32,604 bases of DNA from positions 1-32,604 of the forward strand of contig NZ_JACOQI010000027.1 of assembly GCF_014297285.1 (NCBI RefSeq), in the 5' to 3' direction. Every line of letters starts with the position of its first letter. Position 1 is the stretch's first letter. Position numbers and translations under genes: made by a program. The notes under the pieces were generated by a model, which was not told where the DNA came from, did not search any database, and worked only from the letters and a program-made list of their open reading frames with translations. This stretch comes from Dysosmobacter segnis (lineage in GTDB: Bacteria > Bacillota > Clostridia > Oscillospirales > Oscillospiraceae). Shown piece after piece: positions 15,101 through 21,048 of this stretch.

Positions 15101-16560
15101 TGCAAGGCAAGACCATCGACAAGATCACCTATTATCTGAACGACGGGACTGTCCGTACCATCAGCACCAATATCACGGTTCCCTACAGCTCCAGAGGCGC
15201 GTCCGTTTCCGTTGCCGACGCAGGAAACACCGCAATGGAAACGACGGTCACTACGGCAGGTCTGCCGGAGGGTTTTGTGCCGAGTTACGCCGTGACAAAG
15301 GGCGATGAAGGCCTCAGTGAATTCAAGTTCACCGTTGCCGATGGAAAACTGACCTGGGAGGGAACACCCGCTTTCGGCGTTTACACACTGACGGTCAGTG
15401 ACGGTGCCGGAAAGTATGCGCCGGTTTCCACGACGTTTGAACTGAAAACAGCGGATATTATCGCAAAATATGATGCTTCCAAGAAGGCGCTCGTCAAGGC
15501 ATCGGATGCCATTACCGAGGAGCAGTTTGCTGCCTATCTGAAAGCAATTTCTGCGGTATCGGTTGATGGCACCAGCTATGCAGCTTCCGGCAAAGGCTCT
15601 GTGACCATCGTTAAGACGGATGGCGTGATCGACCTGACCGCACAGCCGTTCTCCAAGGGTGAGGGCGCAAGCTACAACTTGGTTGTCAAGGCAACTGGCT
15701 ATCAGGATCTGACCTTCACCGTGACTACCGCAAAGAAGTCTAACAGCGGTTCCGGTTCCAGTTCCTCCGGCTCTTCCGGCAGCAGCTACGCTGTATCCGC
15801 ACCCAGCACCAAGAACGGCGATGTGACCGTCAGCCCCAAGAACGCCTCCAAGGGCGACCGGGTGACCGTCACCGTGACCCCTGATAAGGGCTACGAGTTG
15901 AACAAACTCACCGTCAAGGATGCCAGCGGCAATAAGCTCAAGCTCACCGATAAGGGCAACGGCAAGTACACCTTCACCATGCCCGGCAGCAAGGTAACTG
16001 TTTCCGCAGAGTTTGTCGAGGAGCAGGCGGCTTCCATCTTTGCGGACGTTCCCACCGACGCTTATTACGCCAAGGCTGTGGAATGGGCTGTGAAGAAGGG
16101 CATCACCAACGGCAAGGCCAACGGCCTGTTCGGCTCCAACAATCCCTGCACCCGTGGTCAGATCGTGACCTTCCTGTGGCGGGCCGCCGGTTCTCCCACT
16201 CCCAAGGGCACGGCCACGGTTCCCGCCGACGTGCTCCCCGGCAGCTACTGCTATGACGCGGTGGCTTGGGCGCTGGAAAACGGCATTACCAACGGCATGG
16301 CAGATGGTACGTTTGGTGTCAACAACACTTGCACCCGTGGCCAGAGCGTGACGCTGCTGTACCGTGCCATGGGCACCGCTCCCACCACGGTGAACGGCTT
16401 CACCGACGTGGCGGCCGGCGACTTCTACGCCGAGGCTGTGGCTTGGGCCGTGGAGAACGGCGTGACCAACGGCACGTCCGCTTCCACCTTCAGCCCCAAC
16501 GCAGGTTGCGCCCGCGCCCAGATCGTCACGTTCCTCTATCGTGCCTATCAGAGCAAGTAA
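12121..16560 (+). CDS. Large SLH-anchored surface protein with Shr-type domains and candidate flavinylation motif
   Basis: 1479 aa, exported. A signal peptide covers residues 1-29 (cleavage after AMA). Shr/HID-like domains (VAVNDDTYQSSGS; VTVNGKPWNATSF with GDVITITADGYEALTF; VSVDGTSYAASGK with VVKATGYQDLTF) lie at about 35-145, 165-275 and 1111-1205. Residues ~440-750 are rich in beta-helix-like repeats. Residues ~785-850 carry GYVLMNIPYAEFY and D807-A-V-S-S-A-T813, matching the D-x-x-S/T-G/S-A-T signature at which ApbE attaches FMN (T813 as acceptor). A Ser/Gly linker (~1208-1224), an InlB-B-like repeat (~1225-1300) and three SLH domains (~1305-1478) follow, anchoring the protein to the cell wall. 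GGAGG precedes ATG 12121. The divergent apbE supports flavinylation. Heme binding is only suggested by domain likeness; redox partner or substrate is unknown. Confidence 0.88.
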   Translation: MKGIQKRLGSLLMAAVMLLSLAVTPAMAAGEKEPPTEVKSLTAGEIYNTILSFQFENTDWLNAITAVAVNDDTYQSSGSVNSFTDAGNWGMGTAYGAYGSYTALQIVMKSGTTYPATIKFSATGYKDLTVKVEKSGSDYTATVIADSGSSGSEPEPPTPPEKKTIDLSKVSFAKSSDGNDWQVTFGEDGYAEKITAVTVNGKPWNATSFLADGGKYKISDGKLLFARNSYGGTAALKSGDVITITADGYEALTFKLVINTDGSASVEKNDGKGDPLELHVKLVGSFEAAIVGQKNYDGVSSASVGGASSNKNSAVTVYGALVKKGNDPTDKDWEELNHQSEIQLVGSKCSVSIVPDTEKGTPAAADSGMEGVYMTISSDLTLNGTPKDAGSYLISVHIEDNQGRTATSNALPFRIYTGEETLADQIKTENLNQYSNGLYAWDIMEPWAIKNFGSNVTGEENSVRVPKDLEVWYGSHQSGTYGVLGNDIAWDDVKAGNIPQTLYIPNGCNLTLMNMKVLSSVRIVVEKGGKLTLRDSSVQGIIDVQSGGTFSMNYDSYEGKFETGASLCGQLRMESGSTLENAAIYSHTNYLANGDLTDRSNDEAVVLTTGDVTVKGQVFIRGDDAGGTEKGQTALKVQNGTLTLEDGAVLAAYGGDGKTLLYPNGGSAIELDNGTISGNGKVIALGGSVLFGSGSSAVSSSGTITTTEAYIQGATAYNRAGKNAQPGKSHDASVAINSGKKYVANGTLVDGTNDPLADLYWKTGIDAAPDLNKYEIPANSGYVLMNIPYAEFYAAEKDANGTAAKVDAVSSATLQKTRSKLAEGSYHVNADGSDISGVIYPVYVADLSALYGYNQVKDSDRLTITVTPKDKEITTTYTGKDTLFENPDHAYYVLAEAPTYYKTLTVKSDGSFSFGKATAAMTKLVGISVSLKTGSHRAYYKLEVSGKLPKNIKSMVSAVTLHTTDGQTYGLRHVAEIWHGTKLGFEDTGVYAGLQGKTIDKITYYLNDGTVRTISTNITVPYSSRGASVSVADAGNTAMETTVTTAGLPEGFVPSYAVTKGDEGLSEFKFTVADGKLTWEGTPAFGVYTLTVSDGAGKYAPVSTTFELKTADIIAKYDASKKALVKASDAITEEQFAAYLKAISAVSVDGTSYAASGKGSVTIVKTDGVIDLTAQPFSKGEGASYNLVVKATGYQDLTFTVTTAKKSNSGSGSSSSGSSGSSYAVSAPSTKNGDVTVSPKNASKGDRVTVTVTPDKGYELNKLTVKDASGNKLKLTDKGNGKYTFTMPGSKVTVSAEFVEEQAASIFADVPTDAYYAKAVEWAVKKGITNGKANGLFGSNNPCTRGQIVTFLWRAAGSPTPKGTATVPADVLPGSYCYDAVAWALENGITNGMADGTFGVNNTCTRGQSVTLLYRAMGTAPTTVNGFTDVAAGDFYAEAVAWAVENGVTNGTSASTFSPNAGCARAQIVTFLYRAYQSK

Positions 16561-16581
16561 GGGAAATACAGACAAAAGCGA

Positions 16582-16610
16582 AAGAACCAGCGGGTTGCCC
16601 GCTGGTTCTT
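16582..16610 (+). terminator. Terminator-like hairpin after the SLH gene
   Basis: A 13-bp perfect stem AAGAACCAGCGGG with its complement and a 3-nt TTG loop, 21 bp after the stop codon. The arm ends in TTCTT rather than a long T-run. Confidence 0.6.
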
Positions 16611-16860
16611 CCGGTATCTGTAAAGAAAAAGGGATAATATTTTGCGCTGCTGGAATCAAAGAAGAATCGGGCAAGGCAAGGAAACGGCGAGTTAGCCGCT
16701 TTGACAAGCGGGCACCGGGAGTTTCGACAATATGCGGAGTACGCCGAGGGTAGTGATACCGCCTTCACCTCGCACACGCAGAAATCCCCGTGTGCCGAGC
16801 GTGAGAAATACAACATAGGCAGACCGAAAAGAATGTTGCGCAGCCCAGCGGGGCTGCGGT

Positions 16861-16909
16861 GCCGAAGGAAGCGGACACACGCCATAGGCGTGCATCCGCT
16901 TCCTCCGGC
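16861..16909 (+). ncRNA. Conserved long hairpin in module B, covarying stem
   Basis: Outer stem of 15 positions with one mismatch (16861-16875 with 16895-16909), two mismatches, then a 6-bp inner stem around ATA. The primary sequence differs from copies A, C and D on both arms while the two-tier fold is kept, the best evidence that structure is maintained. Confidence 0.45.
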
Positions 16910-17914
16910 TGTTCTTTTGCCTGATGAGGGACGGTCAAATGCCATGCACGATTGCACAAAAGTGAAGCCCCCTGTTTCGCCGTGTGAGCCGTTGTGTGCG
17001 ATCCTTTGAGCAAAGGCGAGTGTGTACCCGATTTCACTCGTGAAAGCGAATGTGGGCCGTTTGTGCGAGAAGTTGAACAACGCGATGAGGAACGGTTGGG
17101 GATAAAATTTATGGCGGCAATTTCGCCGGATTTTTCTCTCTCTGCTGATAGTGGGGGTCACAGAGAACCGGGAAATGTATGTATATAAAAGCGTGGCGGA
17201 ATAAAAGGAATTTCGCTGGCAGCACAAAGACGCGCTGTGGCCAGGGGAGGGACGCCCCCTGTTTCGCCGTGTGTGCCCTTGTGCGCGATCCTTCTCCGAA
17301 AGGCGAGTGTGTACCCGCTTTCATGCGTGAAAGCGAACGTGGGCCGTTTTGCAGGCGATTGCGACAAGAGCTTTTTTGCCGTGTGGTACCCATTGATGGA
17401 AGTAGGGGATGGGTGTTTGTAACGGCGTTTGAGAGACCCTTGAAGTCCGTATGACCGATGCATTAGAAGCGTTGATATGACTGCGTTTCCTGCGCTTTTC
17501 ACGGCTTTTTCGAGGACGAAAAAGAAAGCAGGATAAAGGGCTGGCGTCGGAACCGACGCTCTGCCCAATCACTTCTGCCCGCAGTGCGGGCAGTTGACGG
17601 GGGTTTCAGCGCAGTCGGTTGTGGCGCCTCTTGCGAGAGATTTCAGAGCGGTTGGCGTCTTAGTTCCCGCAAACGCAGGTGTCCCAAGGAATTTAGTGGT
17701 GCCTTATGGCCGTTTCGGAAGGAAATCGAGGTAATCAACACCGCGTGATCAATGGTGCAAGGCAAGCATATTTTGCGCCGCTGTAGTCAATGGAAAGGGC
17801 TTCTTGACCGTTCGAAAATCGCACCGCTGTAACCAAAGAAGCGTACCCTCCGGCAGCGCAAGAATTGCGCCGCAATAGACAAAGATAGGGCAGGGAAGTT
17901 CCTCCAAACTCAAA

Positions 17915-17932
17915 TGATAACTTTCTGATAAC
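17915..17932 (+). promoter_or_regulatory. Paired TGATAAC repeat upstream of integrase 3
   Basis: TGATAAC at 17915 and 17926, 11-bp period, as in the other units. Confidence 0.5.
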
Positions 17933-17999
17933 TGTTCCGCCGTTGGATAGCTTTCCTCTGTTGGTTACGGTATTGTTCGTTGCGAAAGGGGCTGATAAC

Positions 18000-19151
18000 A
18001 TGCCAAAGCGACGAGCGAACGGTGAAGGCAACATCAGAAAACGAAAGGACGGCCGCTGGGAGGGCCGGTACACAGTCGGTCACGATCCGGAAACTGGCAA
18101 GGCCATCATCAAAAATGTTCTCGGCAAGACGCAGGCCGAGGTCAAGGAAAAGCTGAAAAAGGCCATCGAGGAAAATGTGGGCATCGACTATGGGCGGGCC
18201 AAGACCTACACCGTGGGTAACTGGTTAGAAGTGTGGTACGAGAACTATGCCAAAATCAAGATGCGCCCATCCACCTATCTGACCTATCATGGCTACATCG
18301 AAAACCACATCAAGCCGCAGCTCGGCAAGATCCCGTTGAATGATCTGACGACGCTGCATCTGCAACAGCTCTACAAGAAATTGTTGGCGGAAGGGCGGGT
18401 AGAGCGAATCGAAGCACAGAAGCAGCCCAAGGGACTGAGCGCCAAAACAGTGCGTAACATCCACCAAATCATTTCCTCTGCCCTGAAGCTGGCAGTCGAG
18501 CAGCGGCTGATCGCCCGCAATCCGGCAGACGGCTGCGCACTGCCGAAGGCGGAGCGCAAGGAAATGCAGACGCTTCCTGTTGAGCAGTTGACGTCCTTCC
18601 TCCGCGAGGCAAAAGACAGCGGCGTGTACGAGCTCTACTACCTCGACCTGACCACCGGCCTGCGGCGGGGCGAGTTGCTCGGATTAAAATGGTCGGACAT
18701 TGATTTGGAAAAAGGAGACCTTCGGGTTCAACGGCAGATCGGGCGCATCGACGGCAAAATCATTGAGATGCCGCTGAAAACAAAAAATGCCTACCGCACC
18801 CTGCCTCTGTCGGCAGACGCGATAGACGTTCTGATGCAGCAAAGAAGAAAAACGGGTAACAGCGAGTGGGTGTTTCCGTCCCCGACGGGAGGCCCCATGT
18901 CGCCGGACAGCGTGCTGCACATGCTGCACCGCGTTCTAAAGCGGGCAGGGCTGCCGAAGGTGCGTTTCCATGACCTGCGCCACACCTTCGCAACGCTGGC
19001 ACTGCAAAACGGAGTGGACATCAAAACCGTATCTGGCATGCTGGGGCATTTTTCAGCAGGCTTCACGCTGGACACCTACGCTCATGTAACGACCTCCGCC
19101 AAGCGTGAAGCGGCAAAAACAATGGGCAGCCTTCTCTCTGGCGCGGTATAG
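18000..19151 (+). CDS. int: Tyrosine recombinase / integrase, copy 3
   Basis: 383 aa, intact catalytic residues (R222, H324, R327, H350, Y360). ATG 18000 follows GAAAGGGG. It belongs with copies 2 and 4 but carries copy-1-like patches (GVYELYYLDL near 208-217 where copies 2 and 4 read GVFALYYIDL), and its C-terminus ends GSLLSGAV instead of GNILSGAV. Its att region is separated from the gene by the IS3-family insertion at 19170-20704, so the P-arm next to the gene is interrupted; the enzyme itself is unaffected. Confidence 0.95.
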   Translation: MPKRRANGEGNIRKRKDGRWEGRYTVGHDPETGKAIIKNVLGKTQAEVKEKLKKAIEENVGIDYGRAKTYTVGNWLEVWYENYAKIKMRPSTYLTYHGYIENHIKPQLGKIPLNDLTTLHLQQLYKKLLAEGRVERIEAQKQPKGLSAKTVRNIHQIISSALKLAVEQRLIARNPADGCALPKAERKEMQTLPVEQLTSFLREAKDSGVYELYYLDLTTGLRRGELLGLKWSDIDLEKGDLRVQRQIGRIDGKIIEMPLKTKNAYRTLPLSADAIDVLMQQRRKTGNSEWVFPSPTGGPMSPDSVLHMLHRVLKRAGLPKVRFHDLRHTFATLALQNGVDIKTVSGMLGHFSAGFTLDTYAHVTTSAKREAAKTMGSLLSGAV

Positions 19152-19197
19152 TGCTTTCCGCTACCCGCTTAAAGTGCTCCCCAAGTCAAGGACATTT

Positions 19198-20211
19198 TCA
19201 TTTGACCCATAGCGGCAGCATACCGGCGGGGTACTCACCTGTGGTGATGTAGTGGTAATATTCGTTAGGGGATAGCTTCGCCAGATCCCACTGGCAGCGG
19301 TCATTGTTGTAGTAATCCATCCAGCGGTCAATGGAGGCTTTGGCGGCCTCAAAAGACGTCCGCCCCGGGATCTCACTGGCCAGTTCGTCCTTCATGTGCC
19401 AGAAGAAGCTCTCTTGGGGCGCGTTGTCCCAGCAGTTCCCTCTGCGGGACATGGACCGCCGCAGTGCGCTGTTCTCCACCAGCTGGATGAACTTCAGACT
19501 GGTGTAGTGGGTCCCCTGGTCGCTGTGGATCACGGTCTCCTTGCTCAGCGAGATCCCATGGTGCTTTACCAGCAGCTGGACCGTTTCCAAAACAAAATCC
19601 ACTTCCAGCGATTCGCTCATCGCATAGGCCAGGACCTGCTTTGTGCAGGAATTCAGGATCGTGGAGAGGTAGCAGAATCTGCCGCGGAGCGGGATGTATG
19701 TGATGTCCGTCAGGAGGATGGCTCTCGGCCCATGAGACTCGAATTCCCGGTTGACCAAATTCTCCGCGGCGCTGCCCATTCGGATGGATCGCTGCAATCC
19801 GCGGTAGGGATTCGGCTTTCGGATGGGGCAGGTGAGCTTGTATTTCCGCATCAGGCGGCGGATCTTCTTCACGTTCATTCGGATACCCATGTGCAAAAGC
19901 CGCATATGAATGCCGCGAACGCCCTTTGCGTAGCCCCGGAACCGGTATGCCTCCAGGATCTGTTCGAATGCCGCCCGGTCCTTCGCCTCCCGCAGCTCTC
20001 TGTTTTTTTCAGAACGCACCCAGTTGTAGTAGCCGGAGCGGGAGACACCTGCCAATTCGCACAGGTCTTTCACGGTGAGGATGTTGTTCCGATCCGCCAA
20101 CGCGGCGCGAATGGCCTCAAATCTCTCTCCGGCGCTGTCCATGGCTATTCTCCCAGCTTGCCGTGCAGCCGCATGACTTTTTTTAAGAACGCCATCTGCT
20201 GCTGGAGACAC
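19198..20211 (-). CDS. IS3-family transposase OrfB (DDE integrase domain)
   Basis: Catalytic part of the transposase, with an HTH_21-like region (RRLMRKYKLTCPIRKPNPYRG, ~110-130) and an rve core: D in LLTDITYIPL (~168), D in VIHSDQGTHYT (~233) and E in NAPQESFFWHMKDEL (~269). In the cell it is most likely made as an OrfAB fusion by -1 frameshifting at the seven-A run on the minus strand (20178-20184); the frame then reads VLKKSHAAAR. The listed upstream start is only the frame limit. Complete, so the element is probably active or recent. Confidence 0.9.
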   Translation of the reverse strand: MSPAADGVLKKSHAAARQAGRIAMDSAGERFEAIRAALADRNNILTVKDLCELAGVSRSGYYNWVRSEKNRELREAKDRAAFEQILEAYRFRGYAKGVRGIHMRLLHMGIRMNVKKIRRLMRKYKLTCPIRKPNPYRGLQRSIRMGSAAENLVNREFESHGPRAILLTDITYIPLRGRFCYLSTILNSCTKQVLAYAMSESLEVDFVLETVQLLVKHHGISLSKETVIHSDQGTHYTSLKFIQLVENSALRRSMSRRGNCWDNAPQESFFWHMKDELASEIPGRTSFEAAKASIDRWMDYYNNDRCQWDLAKLSPNEYYHYITTGEYPAGMLPLWVK

Positions 20212-20576
20212 AAAATCTCCCGTTTCATGCGTCTGGCGGCTTCGTCAGACGGGGCGGACGCCCCCTCTGTCTGGTTGTTCCCGCCGCCTGGTATACGCAC
20301 ACCGCCCCGGGCGCCCTCATGAAAGCCCTCCGGCGATCTGGCCTCCCGCCGGATGCGCTTTGTAGTATTGTGGATCCGCTCGAAACCCAGAACTTCCGTG
20401 TTATAGCCCAGCTTGCGGAAGGCGGCTGTGCCGGTGTAGCCCTGGAGATTGAGCGCCCAGAACGCCTCCTTGAAAGCGAGGGTGTAGGATATGCTGTTTG
20501 CCGTCACCCGCAGCGTGTAGGGGTTTGCCTGCAGATGCTTCAGTTCCTCTTGTGTGAATTTCTTCTTCGTGCCCAT
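20145..20576 (-). CDS. IS3-family OrfA (helix-turn-helix protein)
   Basis: 143 aa. N-terminal helix-turn-helix region (TLAFKEAFWALNLQGYTGTAAFRKLGY) and a C-terminal leucine-zipper-like helix (ARRMKREILCLQQQMAFLKKV) typical of IS3 OrfA. It ends 40 nt after the A7 slippery site and overlaps the orfB frame by 67 nt. ATG 20576 lies just inside the right end of the element. Confidence 0.85.
   Translation of the reverse strand: MGTKKKFTQEELKHLQANPYTLRVTANSISYTLAFKEAFWALNLQGYTGTAAFRKLGYNTEVLGFERIHNTTKRIRREARSPEGFHEGARGGVRIPGGGNNQTEGASAPSDEAARRMKREILCLQQQMAFLKKVMRLHGKLGE
20178..20184 (-). other. Programmed -1 frameshift site of the IS3 element
   Basis: Seven consecutive As on the minus strand in the orfA frame TTA-AAA-AAA-G. 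Slipping back one base joins OrfA to OrfB with KK shared, the classic IS3 arrangement. Confidence 0.75.
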
Positions 20577-20773
20577 ACAGCACCTCCGTTCGGTAGTTCT
20601 ATCATAACACAGGTGCGGCGCTTCTGACCCTATGGGTCAAATGCGTGTCCGCCGAACGGGGCCATGGGTCAAAATCTCGTGTCCATTTTCTTGGGTACAG
20701 TTTAGCTCCCGTTGGGGTCAGCGTTTGGGTCAGAAAAAGTGGCAAGTAAGATATTGGACGCAAAAGTGCGGAA

Positions 20774-20805
20774 AAAGTCCTGATTTCGCAAGAAATCAGG
20801 ACTTT
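20774..20805 (-). terminator. tRNA terminator hairpin, copy 3
   Basis: 14-bp perfect stem and minus-strand T-run, as in copy 1. Confidence 0.7.
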
Positions 20806-20806
20806 C

Positions 20807-20851
20807 TGGTTGCGGAGACAGGACTCGAACCTGCGACCTCCGGGTTATGAG
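20807..20851 (-). tRNA. Partial initiator tRNA-fMet (positions 32-76), copy 3
   Basis: Identical to the 45-nt copy at 1547-1591; the 5' half is absent. Confidence 0.85.
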
Positions 20852-20864
20852 GCAGTCTCAAGGG

Positions 20865-20900
20865 CAAATCGGAGTCATTTCGGCTCCGATTTGTGCTTTT
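20865..20900 (+). terminator. Plus-strand terminator at the left end of unit 4
   Basis: CAAATCGGAG/CTCCGATTTG stem, then GTGCTTTTT. Confidence 0.65.
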
Positions 20901-21048
20901 TACCGCCATTTGTTCGGTGAGTTTTCCATTGTTTCCGTCCGGCCCTACTCGCTCCGATCCTGTTCTGGGTCAAAAGTGGGTCAGAGGCGGTAATATCCGG
21001 AGGGACTGGCGAACTGCAACCTTGCGCCACAGTCCACACTATCTATCC

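Larger units (their letters stand above)
16638..17999 (+). repeat. Pre-integrase hairpin-rich module, copy B (internally duplicated)
   Basis: Same module as 8177-9212, but longer because the block from TGTTTCGCCGTGTG to GAAAGCGAA.GTGGGCCGTTT occurs twice (16975-17062 and 17251-17347), separated by ~190 bp of AT-richer unique sequence. Conserved elements: GAGGGTAGTGATACC near 16746, hairpin 16861-16909 with covarying stem, CGCTTTC/GAAAGCG near 17318, CTTTTTCG hairpin near 17505, GCGTCGG/CCGACGC, CTGCCCGCA/TGCGGGCAG near 17585. No conserved coding frame. Confidence 0.7.
19170..20704 (-). mobile_element. IS3-family insertion sequence (1535 bp)
   Basis: Inserted in the otherwise conserved stretch between integrase 3 and its GGGTCA repeats. 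Flanked by GCT on both sides (19167-19169, 20705-20707), consistent with a 3-bp target duplication. Ends begin TAAA-G/C-TG and share CCC, AAG and GGACA blocks as imperfect inverted repeats. Contains orfA and orfB on the minus strand joined by an A7 frameshift site. Ends are inferred from comparison with the three uninterrupted copies. Confidence 0.85.
20715..20983. other. Attachment region 3, junction of units 3 and 4
   Basis: GGGTCA pairs at 20715/20727 and 20967/20978; tRNA terminator 20774-20805; tRNA half 20807-20851; plus-strand terminator 20865-20900. All elements are intact, but the IS3 element separates them from integrase 3. Confidence 0.85.

Noticed and set aside
15001..16707. Second long minus-strand frame opposite the SLH gene
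   Set aside because: Same reason: mirror of the SLH and linker codons, no family features.
16638..17999. CRISPR array, suggested by repeated blocks
   Set aside because: Repeats are long, few, irregularly spaced and contain different hairpins; there are no regular 25-40-bp repeats with spacers and no cas genes.
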